A DNA stretch of 64,000 bases from Sarcophilus harrisii (GCF_902635505.1 NC_045426.1:332124374-332188373), one strand, 5' to 3'; shown: positions 1 through 12,374, counted from the stretch's first letter. Notes: generated by a model from the letters alone, not told the origin. Numbers and translations are program-made.

Positions 1-290
1 TGGACTTGGCCCTTTTCAACAATGAGGTGATTCAAGGCAATTCTAGGGACAGAAAATGCCATCCCCATTCAAAGAAAGAAGCATGGAGGCTGAATGTGGA
101 TCAAAATATAGTATTTTCAAGTTTTTATTGTTGTTATTTGTTTGCTTCTGGATTTTTTCTATTGATCTGTGTTTTGATGTGTTGTTTTTTGCTCAGCATG
201 ATGAATATGTAAATATGTTTAGAAGAATTACATACAGTTAACCTATATACCAAATTGCTTGCTGTCTTGGGAGGGCATGACCCAGGCTTA
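1..290 (+). mobile_element. L1 3'-end fragment
   Basis: It resembles the copies at 2265-2695 and 35575-36045 (CCATCCCCATTCAAAGAAAG, GGAGGCTGAATGTGGATCAA). The window edge cuts its 5' side. Confidence 0.7.
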
Positions 291-300
291 TTTAAAAAAA

Positions 301-415
301 AAAAATCATCTAAGCTCTCTGAGCCTCAGTTCCTCATGTGTAAAACGAGAGGGCCAGACTCAATGACCTCTAAGACCTCTCCATGCTCTAAATCAATGAT
401 CCAACTTATACACCT
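301..415 (+). repeat. MIR/CORE-SINE 3' piece
   Basis: GAGCCTCAGTTCCTCATGTG and GACTCAATGACCTCTAAG are the standard 3' wording of CORE-type SINEs. Confidence 0.6.
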
Positions 416-419
416 GAAT

Positions 420-1840
420 TGACACTTGAAAAGACTCTTACTACTTGAATACTTCAATTAAAAAAACATATAAAACTATAATTTTACAAATTAGATAACA
501 TTACAAAAGGACTGATTTTCTTAAAGCATTCATCATAGTGTATTCCTCATTCACAAATACAGAATTAATTTACAAACATTTGCTTTTTGCAAAACTTTTT
601 AGGAACATCTCTCACGTGGAGAACAGTAACCAGTTGTTGAGGTAAGCTGGACTATAGGTCAGATATTGTTATCACCATAAAGGTACTTCAAATTCTCTGG
701 GGTGGGGATGGGGAACGTCCTCCTGGCAACTAAAGTAAAAACTTTTTTTTCAACAAACTCAACTGGATCCTTTTCCCTGGATATGGAATTGAGTCCCATT
801 GTAACCTATTTATAACTCTTTGAAGAGAGTAGTGGAAACCTTAACTTTTAATTGTCCCTGTGAAACTTATTTCCCTTCTACAGAATTCTTGTTAAGGCTT
901 CAGTGAGTATTCCTGGAGGGGAAGCAGGAGAGAAAGAGGTAGGAAAGTGCTTTACTAAGATCAAAAACACAAATAATTATTATAGACTGATCCTTAATAA
1001 AGCTTGTTGGTTGTTTGAAATAATTAACTGAGATCTAAGTAAAGAGATGGAAAACAACATACTATCATGATGAGATATCTCCATTAGTTATTGGTGTGTT
1101 TTTTATTATCTCTGGGTTGAAGTGTTTCCCCATACCCCAGGGACTCTTCTTGTAATAATGGATGACATTGTTAGAAGTTTTGATGCTTAACAGCATTTTA
1201 TTTTTGTTTCTAATTCAATTCAATACCCACAAAGTCATAGAGGATTTTGTCAATTTTTTTATTTCTTTTTGTTTCTATCCAAATAAAATTGACTATTAAA
1301 GCTACTTTAAATATGACTAACTTGGGTGATTATTTTGTTTTCTTCAGAGTTGTCTGATCAAAGAAATGAATAAAAACAATTGATTGATAATAACTGAAAT
1401 ATAAACTAGCTGATGGCACATGTCCCATTCCAAAATCAGTATAGCAAATGAGGGATATTCAGTGATAATGGGGAAGGCAGTAAAGTCTGGGTAAATTTTG
1501 CATCCAGTACTATTGAATGGCTACTACCAAAGAGCCCAATAATGTGGAAGGTGAGATTGCTAATGATTTTGTTTTCCTTCTCTTCAGAAGAGGCCTCTTG
1601 TTCTTATTCCTATTCTACCAGTTTCCACCACTGATCCAAGTACCCAATCCTCTAATGTTCACCTTTATTTATCCAATTAAAGGTAGCTTATCATGCTTCT
1701 ATCAAAGTGATTTATCCATGTGAGTGAATAAAAAACAAGGTTTGGATATGAGAGAATTTTTTAAATTTTTTTCAATTAAATTTTAATTTAAAAAAAATCT
1801 TTGGTATGAGAGAACTAATTTTCCAATGGCTGCCATAGAG
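420..1840. other. No gene recognised
   Basis: AT-rich sequence with short A and T runs. I see no exon-like conserved frame and no clear repeat. Confidence 0.5.
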
Positions 1841-1990
1841 TAAGGAAGACTTGAGTTCAAATTTTCAACTAGCTATATAACAATGGGCATTATATTGTGG
1901 ATTGCACTTGTTTTTTGCCTTTCTTTGTATCTCTAGGTCTTAGGACAGTGCCTGGCAAACAGTAAGCACAAGCTCAATGAGTTAATCTCT
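1840..1990 (+). repeat. SINE piece followed by L2-like 3' end
   Basis: GACTTGAGTTCAAATTTTCA is SINE-like. GTATCTCTAGGTCTTAGGAC and AGTGCCTGGCAAACAGTAAG match the L2 LINE 3' end. Confidence 0.55.
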
Positions 1991-2264
1991 CAGTGTCCCA
2001 TATATCTTTCTAAAATTTACAAGGAAGTTTACATCTGCAATAGTATACAGACTTCTCATGCCAGGAAGTTCCCTATACTAGTGAAATCCAAATTTAGACC
2101 AAAGAAAAAAAATTTAAATAAGATATTTTTAGACAGATGATGTTAAAAATCAGACAAGACAATTTAGGATAAAAGAAAAATGAGGATTTGGTTTTTCCAT
2201 TTTCTCCTTTTCTATCACATTTCATATCAGGTTATTTAACCACTGCAATATGTGATCAAGAATA

Positions 2265-2695
2265 TACTCAGGGTGAAGTGAACAGAACAGAAAAATATTG
2301 TATACAGTATAGCAACATTGGATGAAGATCAACTATGATAGATTTAGCTCTTCTCAACAATGGAGTGATCCAAGAGAATTTCAAAAAACTTGGGATGGAA
2401 AATGTCATCCACATCCAGAGAAAGAATTGTGGAGGCTGAATGCTGATCAAAGCATACTATTTTCACTTTTTTATTTGTTTTTGTTTTTTTCTTTCTGTTT
2501 TTCCTTTTTGTTCTGATTCTCCTTTCACAACATAACTAAATGGAAATGTGTTTAACATGATTGTACATGTATAACCTACATCAGATTGCTTGCTGACTTT
2601 GGGAGGGAGGGAGAAAAAGTTGAAATTCAAAAATCTTTAAAAAATGAATGTTGAAAATTTCCTTACATGTAATTGGAAAAATAAAATAATATTGA
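2265..2695 (+). mobile_element. L1 3'-end copy
   Basis: It includes ACAACATAACTAAATGGAAA, GTACATGTATAACCTACATC and an A-rich end near 2690. The 3' UTR family is shared with 1-290 and 35575-36045. Confidence 0.75.
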
Positions 2696-2699
2696 GTGA

Positions 2700-4357
2700 A
2701 AAGAGAGTCATAGAACATAGATCAATTGGGACTGTATAATTCAATAATTTCTATATTTATTAACACCATCAGTGTTAAAGTCTACCTAGTTTGCCAAAGC
2801 TAAGATGTAATATAAGAATTTAATTTCTTATTGTAAAGGAACAATTGCTATGTCAATTTTGTTTAAAGTCCAATAAGAGACAATTGTTATAATCAAAAAG
2901 TTCTAAATCAAAAAAGATTTGAGTAGCTCGTGTGTAACTTGAAAATATCAAAGAAATAAACTGAATGGATATTCTCTGGTTCAGAAAAATTAAATTAAAG
3001 TTAATCTCAATATCAGGGGATTTTCATAGTCAAAGAGCTTAGAATTACTAAGAGAATGAAATGACATATAGAATAGCACAAAATGTGCAATATTATTGGA
3101 TAAAAAAAATGTCACTAGCTTAGATACCACAGATGGAGAAAACTTCTATAGTAGTTGTGTGTTTGCTCTAGAGAAAAATGCCCATAAGAAGATGGGTATA
3201 AGACAAGCACACAAATAACTATAATACAAAGTATATTATAAATAAAAGATGCATATTAGAGATGCATCTATGGGAGAAAGGAAGGGAAAGAAGTTCTTCT
3301 GGCTGACCGACTCAAGGAGGGGGAAGAGGAGGTAGAAAGGGTATGAAAGAAGGAGAATGAAGGAAGGGCATGAGTGAACAGTTAGGAACAGTTAGGCTTG
3401 GCCTTAAAGGATGGATAGGATTTTGTAGCAAATAAACCCCAAAAGACAGAGTTCTTAGGTGTTAATAATTAATTTATTCATTAGGCTAGTCAATAATGAA
3501 AAAATTGATTATTAATATCTAGGAACTCTGCCACTTGGGGTTTTTTTCACCACAATTTCAAAAAGCAGTGCAGCAGGCTAGGAAAATAGGAAAATATAGG
3601 ACTTTTAAGGAACAGGTATTTTATTTTGCCTAAAGTTTAGAACATGTAAAGAATAATGCAAAATGAGCCTGGAGAGGTTTAAGATATAATAAAAAGAATT
3701 CTGTCCCTAGAGTCAGAGAAGTCAAACCCTGCCTCTAATACTTACTATGTAAATTAGGGATTTGGATTAGACTAGATTAGATAGTTCCTGGATCTGTGTT
3801 ACTATGATTTTAGTGAGTAGCATTAAAGAGAAGTAGGGAAGTGATATGATCAGTGCTGATGAATAAAAATTCAAGATATGTCATAGGTGTGAATCATGCA
3901 TATAACATCAATTTTTTTTGATGTATTGATCAGTTTTGCTTAATTTTTTTTCTTTTTTCATATAAGGATGCCCATATAGGAGGAAGATGAGGGAGATAGA
4001 GGAGAGAGAGAGAGATACATTTACACATGGGAAATCTATTTAAAAAAAAAAGAAATTTAAAAGATTTAAAACCAAAAAAATAATAATAACAACATGGGAT
4101 TTGGAGTGCTTGAAGTAGCCTAAGTTATTCATAGCATCTGAATTGAAAACAAATTATATCTAGCTCTGCCAAGTTGAACAAAGTAATCAGTCTCTCATTT
4201 TCAAGATGTGCACCATAATATTGAGTTACTGTGTATCCTATAGCACAGAAATAATATGATACACACACTTACATGTCTTTGATTTCACTTTTATTCAGTG
4301 GTAACTACAAAGATTCATTGTATGTAAATTTTAAATGAGCTTCTCTTATATGTACTT

Positions 4358-4360
<3 letters not shown>
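2700..4360. other. No gene; weak SINE remnants
   Basis: AT-rich. There is a purine-rich stretch at 3270-3380 and a decayed SINE-like piece at about 3690-3800 (CCCTAGAGTCAGAGAAGTCA). A near-palindrome surrounds 3445-3540: CAGAGTTCCTAGATATTAAT on - resembles CAGAGTTCTTAGGTGTTAAT on +. Confidence 0.45.

Positions 4361-4398
<38 letters not shown>
4361..4398. repeat. (TA)n microsatellite
   Basis: About 18 TA units. Confidence 0.95.
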
Positions 4399-4401
<3 letters not shown>

Positions 4402-4409
4402 TTATATAT

Positions 4410-4545
4410 ATGAAAGTTCCTTGAGAATAGGAATGGATTTTTTCTTTCTTTTTCTTTTCTCTTTTCCCCCCATATGTATATTCCCAATATCTAGCAAAGT
4501 ACACGGCATTAGCAAATGTTTTCTGATTGATGACTGATTAAAGAA
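4410..4545 (+). repeat. L2-like 3' end
   Basis: GTTCCTTGAGAATAGGAATG and CCCAATATCTAGCAAAGTAC fit the L2 3' end, with a pyrimidine run inserted between them. Confidence 0.5.
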
Positions 4546-4595
4546 ATGCTTTTCCACAGTTTTTTTTTTTCATTTTTTCTCATATCATCTATATT

Positions 4596-4602
4596 ACACA
4601 CA

Positions 4603-4640
<38 letters not shown>
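4596..4640. repeat. (CA)n microsatellite
   Basis: About 22 CA units with one interruption (CATA). It creates false open frames on both strands. Confidence 0.95.
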
Positions 4641-4642
<2 letters not shown>

Positions 4643-5553
4643 TTTGGGCTGAGCTGTCCAAAGGTAAGTTTGTGAAGGCACATACCATACACAAAGTACA
4701 AAAAATTCATGAATGGAAACAGTACGATCTCATCATCTTTTCTCAGTTCTTTTATACTTCCTTCTACACAAAAACTTCTATTTCTTACCATTTGATTTCT
4801 GGGGCATTTTAATTGGTGCAGAAGTGGTTGTATATTACTTTTTTTCCATTTTTAAAATTCACTTTAAAATTTCCTGGCTTTTAACTTAATATATAAGGTT
4901 TTCTTGGCCCTTATGGTGGAAGGGTTTAAAGTTTACAGTATATGTCTGCATGGCCTTTGTAAAATATCTTGTGAAGACTGGGATTCTTTTAGAAATATGA
5001 CCAGAATGTTGTCAAGTAATCAATAGAGAACTTTAAGGGAGCTTAGAGATTTCTGTCTACCTTGAAAACAAGAAACAAGGAAAGTAATTTCCAAAAGCCA
5101 TATACAAAATCTAGAATTCAAATTCAATTCTTGAGATTTACAAATTTAATTCTCTTTCCATAATATCATGTTGTCTCTTCATACAGATTACTGATACTCA
5201 AGAAATAACAATTGCCCTCTAAATTTATAAATATTAGACTGCTAAGCAACAAAACATTAATTTTCACATAATCTTCCTTGAGAAACTTTGGAGTTTCAGA
5301 AGAAAAAAGTAAGTCTCTCTCACCATCTAGTGGACATAAGTCATAATTGCACTCTAAGACAGTCAAAAGAATAGGACCAGAAAAATGTCATGCACAGTAC
5401 TGCTGAGAAATATGTAAAATAAGAAGAGTCACACACTGCTTTTCTTATGTTATATTTGTGACAAATATCTATATAGCCAAGATTTTCTTGTGACAGGTGC
5501 AACTTCGGTAAAAGAACACGATTTACAAAAGAAATAAAGGAGAGAAGGATGGG
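4641..5553. other. No gene recognised
   Basis: AT-rich sequence without a clear repeat or conserved frame. The 7SL retrocopy follows. Confidence 0.5.
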
Positions 5554-5864
5554 GTTGGGTACAGTGACACATGTCTATAATCCCTGTCACTGAGGGAAGG
5601 TGAGACTGATGGGTGATTTAAGCTGCAAGAATTGAGCTACAGTAGGGCTAAAGCCAATCTGGTGTCTGAAGTAAGGCATGAATGTGGGGAACTCCCCTGG
5701 AAGGTAACATTAACAGGCTATCTGAAAGCCAAACTCACAATGAGGAAAAAGGAACAGATTAAATACCCTATGTTAGAACTGAAATTGTCCAGTAGTAAGT
5801 GGATGCTAGACTCTAGCTTGGGCAAAATAGAGAGATCCCATCTCAAAAAAACAAACAAACAAAA
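5554..5864 (+). pseudogene. 7SL (SRP) RNA retropseudogene
   Basis: The sequence follows mammalian 7SL RNA from end to end. It begins GTTGGGTACAGTGACACATG (7SL GCCGGGCGCGGTGGCGCGTG), has ATAATCCC, and keeps the middle GGTGTCTGAAGTAAGG of the S domain. It ends AGCTTGGGCAAAATAGAGAG and CCCATCTC at 5844. An A-rich (AAAC)n tail to 5864 marks it as a LINE-made copy. The length, 291 bases against about 299, and the S domain argue against an Alu-type SINE, which lacks that part. It is heavily diverged, so old and not functional. Confidence 0.75.
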
Positions 5865-6124
5865 GGTATTGAATGTGAAAGTTGAATTCAAGATATTTGA
5901 ATCCAAAGTTTCAACCAAACCCAGCTTTTCTTTCTTACCTTAAAATATTGACAAATATATCAAATCAAAGACATAATATATCAGAGAAAGAAATTCTCAT
6001 GAGAAAACTTACCTCAAAGAGAAAACAAAAGAACTGAAAGGGCACGGAAGGAAAAATGTAAGTAGCAATGTGTCAATGTATGTTTTTATTTAGCTCCAGT
6101 TTTCAGTGATGACACTTGCATGAA

Positions 6125-6310
6125 CCAAAGGTGACATGACAATTGTAATAATATAATTAACATTTGTAAAATGTTTTAAAGATTGCAATACACTTTACAT
6201 ATAATATCTTATTTGATCTTCACAACAGTAACTGTTATTATACAAATGAAAAAATTGAGGGTAAGAAAGATTTGTCCAAAACCATGCAATTAGTGTCTAA
6301 AGGAATAATT
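6125..6310 (+). repeat. MIR/CORE-SINE
   Basis: CAATACACTTTACATATAAT, TTATTTGATCTTCACAACAG and AAACCATGCAATTAGTGTCT follow the common 'smallest-unit' MIR-type repeat of marsupials. Confidence 0.6.
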
Positions 6311-7458
6311 CAAAAAAATCCATTGTTTTATCCATGACATCACATAGACATGACAACACATGACATACTATCTTGTATCCTCTATTCTCTGTCCATAGGA
6401 AATTTTTATATTAAAGACTTACTTAAGATTGAGGAAGAGAACAATAACTAACAAACTGGGGCATGTTTCTCTCAGCCATGTGGAATTTTTAACTTCAGAT
6501 TTGTTCTTATTCTGAGATGGAGGTCAGATTTGGAAGGCTTGAGAGTGAGTCTTTTGTCCTTCCTTATTTACAAGAAGTTTCACTTCTTCATGTCTTTGAT
6601 TCTTCATTTGAACTTTGAAGTCAAAAGTGTACAATTAAAAATATAACATTACAAGAAGGATTCTGAGATGTTGGAGCAGATTAGTACATTTCAAGCTCTC
6701 CAGATTTCTTCCATAGATATTACAAATTTATGCCTCCAGGGAAACATAAACTGTTGAAAAACAAAAAATGGAGGTAGATTAGGGGTCTCCTGGGACAACC
6801 CAAGAAACCCTAAGGAATATCCCAGGATGAAGTTCAACTAGTGTGAAGTGCAAACACCGTCAGGCTAGCTCCACAGAGACACCAGTGGGGACCCTTGGAG
6901 CTAGCTAGTTTTGGCTGAAGCCTCAGAAGAAATCACAGAAACTTTCACTTCCCAGACTGGTTGTGTAGAGAAAGGACAAAGGGACATGGTGTCTGATTCC
7001 CAGAAGACTGAGAAGCCTCCCTGCATTAGAAAGAATCAACATTCCCAGTGAATGCAGAGGCAGTGGGACAGGGACTCTGCTGACTATGGGCATTGGCAGG
7101 AAGGTGGAGCTCTGGTTTGGGGTTCCTGGTCAGAAGGGAGAACCAAAATGAAGTTAGAGGTACATTTCCCCAATCCAACAATTAGAGGTGATTACACTAA
7201 TACTTTAACATTAAAAGAAAAAAGAAAAAAAGAATGGCAAAGAAGAAAGAACCTAATCATAAAAACTTACTATGGGAATAGGGAAGACCAAGACCATCTT
7301 CAGAGGAGAGCACTGAAGAGAAAAAAGCTGCTTCTACCCCAAAGAGTAATGTTAAATGACTCCATGCTCAGAGATACTAGAACTCAAAAAAAAATTTTTT
7401 AAATCAAGTGATTATGAAAAAAAAAAGTTAACCAACTAGAAAAGGAAACACAGAGTTT

Positions 7459-8750
7459 TATTTTTTTTAATAAATGGCCAAACTGTTATTTTGCTGTACA
7501 AAAAGAATCAGACTCTGAAATATTGTTCAATTAGCTTGTGAAGGAAATAAAAAATGCAGGTGGGCATAAATATAGGGATTGGGAATTCAATGTAATGGTT
7601 TTTAGGCATCACCCAGAGTTCTTTCTCTGGGCATAGCTGGTTCAGTTCATTACTGCTCCATTGGAAATGATTTGGTTGATCTCATTGCTGAGGATGGCCA
7701 GATCCATCAGAACTGGTCATCATATAGTATTGTTGTTGAAGTATATAATGATCTCCTGGTCCTGCTCATTTCACTCAGCATCAGTTCGTGTAAGTCTCTC
7801 CAGGCCTTTCTGAAATCATCCTGTTGGTCATTTCTTTTTTTTTTTTTTAATAGCCTTTTATTTACAGGATATATACATGGGTAACTTTACAGCATTAACA
7901 ATTGCCAAACCTCTTGTTCCAATTTTTCACCTCTTACCCCCACCCTCCCTAGATGGCAGGATGACCAGTAGATGTTAAATATATTAAAATATAAATTAGA
8001 TACACAATAAGTATACATGACCAAAACGTTATTTTGCTGTACAAAAGAATCAGACTCTGAAATATTGTACAATTAGCTTGTGAAGGAAATCAAAATGCAG
8101 GTGTGCATAAATATAGGGGTTGGGAATTCAATGTAATGGTTTTAGTCATCTCCCAGAGTTCTTTTCTGGGCATAGCTAGTTCAGTTCATTACTGCTCCAT
8201 TAGAAATGATTTGGTTGATCTCGTTGCTGAGGATGGCCTGGTCCATCAGAACTGGTCATCATATAGTATTGTTGCTGAAGTATATAATGATCTCCTGGTC
8301 CTGCTCATTTCACTCAGCATCAGTTCGTGTAAGTCTCTCCAGGCCTTCTGAAATTATCCTGTTGGTCATTTCTTACAGAACAGTAATATTCCATAATATT
8401 CATATACCACAATTTATTCAGCCATTCTCCAACTGATGGACATCCATTCAGTTTCCAGTTTTTAGCCACTACGAAAAGGACTGCCACAAACATTCGTGCA
8501 CATACAGGTCCCTTTCCCTTCTTTATAATCTCTTTGGGATATAATTCCAGTAGTAACACTGCTGGATCAAAGGGTATGCACAGTTTGATAACTTTTTGAG
8601 CATAGTTCCAAACTGCTCTCCAAAATGGTTGGATTCGTTCACAACTCCACCAACAATGCATCAATGTCCCAGTTTTCCCGCATCCCCTCCAACAATCATC
8701 TTTATGTTTTCCTGTCATCTTAGCCAATCTGACAGATGTGTAGTGAAGAT
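7459..8750 (-). mobile_element. L1 3' portion inserted in the half-L1, with target duplication
   Basis: A minus-strand L1 tail is flanked by ACAGAGTTT at 7450-7458 and 8751-8759. It contains the end of L1 ORF2 (GTLMHCWWSCERIQPFWRAV, then PFDPAVLLLELYPKE and MEYYCSVRND) and the 3' UTR. Part of the 3' region is present twice (7486-7829 and 8028-8370). Confidence 0.8.
7486..8370 (-). repeat. Direct duplication of L1 3' region
   Basis: About 342 bp at 7486-7829 recur at 8028-8370 with a few differences. The second copy follows a full 3' end (poly-T from about 7837). TGTTGGTCATTTCTT sits at both ends of the added piece, so either a second L1 copy landed in the first or a duplication took place. 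Confidence 0.7.
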
Positions 8751-8940
8751 ACAGAGTTTCAAAGAAGAAACTAATTCTTTGAAAATTTGAATTGTGCAAG
8801 GGGAAACTAGTGAAGCTGTAAGAAACCAGGAAGTAATAAAACAAAATATAAAGAATGAAAAAATAAAACAATGTAAAACATCTTATAAGAAAAACAACAG
8901 ATCTAGAGAACAGATCAAGAAGAGAAAACAAGGTAATTAG

Positions 8941-9935
8941 AGTAGGGGAAGCAGAGTATAGACCCTGGAGTCAGGAGGATTTGAGTTAAAATCTGGCTTC
9001 ATAAGTTATGAATGATTCCAACCATTTTGGAGAGTAGTTTGGAATTATGCTCAAAAAGTTATCAAACTGTGCATACCCTTTGATCCAGCAGTGTTACTAC
9101 TGGGCTTATATCCCAAAGAGATTATAAAGAAGGGAAAGGGACCTGTATGTGCACGAATGTTTGTGGCAGCCCTTTTTGTAGTGGCTAGAAACTGGAAACT
9201 GAATGGATGTCCATCAGTTGGAGAATGGCTGAATAAATTGTGGTATATGAATATTATGGAATATTACTGTTCTGTAAGAAATGACCAACAGGAGGATTTC
9301 AGAAAGGCCTGGAGAGACTTACACGAACTGATGCTGAGTGAAATGAGTAGGACCAGGAGATCATTATATACTTCAACAACAATACTATATGATGACCAGT
9401 TCTGATGGACCTGTCCATCCTCAGCAACAAGATCAACCAAATCATTTCCAATGGAGCAGTAATGAACTGAACCAGCTACGCCCAGAGAAAGAACTCTGGG
9501 AGATGACTAAAAACCATTACATTGAACTCCCAATCCCTATATTTATGCCCACCTGCATTTTTTATTTCCTTCACAAGCTAATTGTACAATATTTCAGTGT
9601 CTGATTCTTTTTATACAGCAAAGTAATGTTTTGGTCATGTATACTTAGTGTATCTAATTTATATTTTAATGTATTTAACATCTACTGGTCATCCTGCCAT
9701 CTAGGGGAGTGGGTGAGGGGTAAGAGGTGAAAAATTGGAACAAGAGGTTTGGCAATTGTTAACGCTGTAAAGTTACCCATGCATATAACCTGTAAATAAA
9801 AGGCTATTAAATTAAAAAAAAAATCTGGATTCATATACTTAATACGTACTTGCTGTGTGACCTTGGGCAAGTTATTTAACCCCAGTTGGCTCAGCAAGAA
9901 AAAAAAAAAAAAAGAAGAATTAAAAAAAAATTGGA
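8941..9935 (+). mobile_element. tRNA-type marsupial SINE, split by an L1
   Basis: The first part is 8941-9003 (CCCTGGAGTCAGGAGGATTT...) and the second is 9820-9915 (TGCTGTGTGACCTTGGGCAA, TTATTTAACCCCAGTTGGCT), then A-rich sequence. The wording is that of the common marsupial SINE with a tRNA-like head. Confidence 0.75.
9004..9819 (+). mobile_element. 5'-truncated L1 insertion inside a SINE
   Basis: The target duplication AAAATCTGG(C/A)TTCATA is at 8988-9003 and 9820-9835 (15 of 16 bases equal). The insert carries the last part of L1 ORF2 as an open stretch at 9091-9405 (LGLYPKEIIKKGKGPVCARM, MFVAALFVVARNWKL, WLNKLWYMNIMEYYCSVRND). A 3' UTR ending in an A-tail at 9813-9823 follows. L1 ORF2 C-termini of placental mammals have the same motifs (LLGIYPKE, MFIAALF, MEYYSA). 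Confidence 0.9.
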
Positions 9936-11274
9936 CTACCTGAAAGCCCTGAAGAAAAGAAAAAAAAAAAAAAAAAAAAAGAACTTTGACCCAATAATGC
10001 AAGGAATAATCCAAGAAAATTGTCCTGGAGTAATAAAACATTAGGGGAAAGTAGAAATAGAAAAAAATGTATTGACCACCACCTCAAAGATATTCTTTAT
10101 AGAAAACACATAGGAATATTTTTGCCAGATTTCATTGTACAGGATTTATCAGCAGTCACAATAAAAGACCACAAATCCTTGAATCATTTATACTGGCAAT
10201 TAAAAGAACTAGGCCTGTAGCCAAAATATCATATCCAGCAAAATTATCCATAATATTGAATGAAAAAAAATTGACATTCAATGAACATGCAGATCTTCAG
10301 GACTTTCTCAACTAAACCCAAACATAAGAGAAACTTTTAACATATAAAAGCTAATATCAAAGATTAATTTCAAGGAATAAAATCTAAACAAATTGTTTAT
10401 GTTTTTTACAAAGAAACATATACCATATTTTAAGATTGACATCAGTAACTGGGTAGCAAAAAAAAAAAAAAAAGATTGGGGCAGAGTTGAATATGAGCTG
10501 ACTAAAAAAACAAAACTATCCAGGAAAAGATAAAAAATAGTAATTGTGTTATATAAATGAGGTGCAGTGGAAGAATAGACACAGAGGCATTGGAGAGGGT
10601 GGGGGGAATCATAGTTCTGAAAACCTACTCACATCAGGAATAGATTAAATAGACTACATTTTGCATATACCACAATAGGTATAGCACCCTCCAAAATCTA
10701 TAAATAAAAAAGAGGGGAAAGGATGGAGGGATAGAGAGATGTGTAGATCTATGATAGTGGAACAAGGTATGTAGATTAATGGGCAAGGGATAAAGGATAA
10801 GGTGGAATACAGAGAGGTGTGTAAAGTAATGTTAGTGGGACAAAGCTGTAGATTAATGGGAAAGGGATAAAGAGGGGGAAATGATAGCATAAAATAAAGG
10901 GGGTTACAAAAGGGTGTTTAGATTACTCAAAGTGGAATAAGGTATGTAAATTAATAAGAATGGGATAAAGATAGAAGGAAAGAATTGAGGGGAGAAAAAA
11001 AAGGAGGGCTTCATAGATGAGGGGAGGTTAAGTAATTGCAAGGCAAAGTGAAGAGCAGAATTAAAATAGAAGAGTTAGTAGGTATAGGACATAAGAAATA
11101 TAAAGAAACACTGCAACAAAGATCAGGGATAGACTTTACCAGAAAAAAAAAGTAGGGCTAGTAATCATTAATCTTAGACAAAGTCAAACTTAAAGATTCA
11201 ATCAAGTGAAAAATTGACATTAAATGTTAGCCATATTATTGTTGTTTAGATATGTTTATATATGAGTAAATGCA

Positions 11275-11306
11275 TGTGCACATATATATATATATATATA
11301 TATATA
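11275..11306. repeat. (AT)n microsatellite
   Basis: A TA run inside the 3' region of the half-L1. A (GT)n run follows at 11424-11446. Confidence 0.9.
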
Positions 11307-11422
11307 TGTCTGAGTATATATGGGTATATATGCATGTAGGTCTTTGTATGTATATATGCAGACATATGCATATGTGTGGGGGTCTATGTGGGTGGTGTGA
11401 ATGTGTATATAGCTGTGAGTGA

Positions 11423-11453
<31 letters not shown>

Positions 11454-11814
11454 TAAATATATCTGAGGCCTGCTTGGGGGAAGTAGAGGAGATGAAAGGA
11501 GAAAAAAGAATAAAGTAAAAAAGTACTCAGCAGAGAACAAAAGAATAACCTACAAGGAAACAAAGAAAAAATGGAGACTCATGAGTATAATTTCTTCTAT
11601 TGGTATATATGCTTTCTTGAAATGAAAATTTATTGTTATATACTTTGAATCTTCCCTGATGTTCTGCTGGGCCCATGACAATGTTTTGTTTTGTTTTCCT
11701 TTTCTGTCTTTCTTTTTTCTATTCTGTTTTTTTTTTCTTATTTTGTATTTCAATGATTTTTTTTAAATTAAAAAATAAATAAATAAAATTATAAAGGGAA
11801 AAAATTAATACTAT

Positions 11815-12365
11815 AGCAATCTGGATCTGAATCTATGAAAAGCCTACGGCTTACTGCTTTGCCTAACAGAGTAGAGAGTCAATAGGCATTGATTCATTCC
11901 TACACTGTTCAAAAAGGATGGGAAAAGAAAGAAAAAATAAATTGTTCACAATAAAACTACATATGATATATATGCGTTCATCCACATAGTCCCGTTATTG
12001 ATTTAGGAAAGTAAGTGTAATTCAAGTGTCTTTTAATAAATATCCCCACTGGGTTCTTACTTAGAAATGACCCCTTAGACTTCCACATGAAAAGGCCTTT
12101 CCCTTGAGTGACTTTCTTCAAATGGAAAAAGGTAGCTGATAACTATTGCTGAGATGATTGTTTTAGGAAGCATAAAGGCTTTCAACAACCACTCCCTCAG
12201 AACTGAAAGCAATTGAAAATGTAATGTGAAAGGGGGAAAAACGGGGGAACCACATGTGTTCTACATTTTTTGCTTTTTAAAAAATAGAATGATTCCAGGA
12301 AGAAAGGCTGATGAATCTGGAATTCTATGAGAGATACTTTGGGTGAGGTTTATATGTTCATTTTG
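11815..12365. other. No gene recognised
   Basis: Sequence between repeats, without a conserved frame. Confidence 0.5.
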
Positions 12366-12374
12366 TTTCATTTT

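Larger units (their letters stand above)
6660..11810 (+). mobile_element. Composite ORF1-only L1-like (half-L1) element, interrupted twice
   Basis: Pieces of one + strand element can be read in order. A 5' region begins GAGATGTTGGAGCAGATTAG at about 6667. An ORF1 coiled-coil stretch reads VNQLEKETQ before 7450 and SFKEETNSLK after 8759. The ORF1 middle follows from about 9936 (IGLPESPEEK, then IIQENCPGVIK). The ORF1 C-terminal domain is at about 10100-10320 (QDLSAVTIK; SYPAKLS and FNEHADLQDFLN in another frame). A purine-rich 3' region without ORF2 runs to about 11800. This order (5' region, ORF1, long 3' tail, no ORF2) is that of HAL1 half-LINEs. The interruptions are an L1 at 7459-8750 and a SINE at 8941-9935 that itself holds an L1. 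The reading frames are decayed. Confidence 0.65.

Noticed and set aside
4509-4812. Open frames on both strands rich in T/H and C/V repeats
   Set aside because: They are translations of a (CA)n microsatellite.
5632-5943. 103-codon + frame
   Set aside because: It runs through the 7SL retrocopy, which is non-coding.
8320-8931. 203-codon minus-strand open frame
   Set aside because: It is an L1 ORF2 C-terminal relic fused to unrelated sequence by the insertion, not a host gene.
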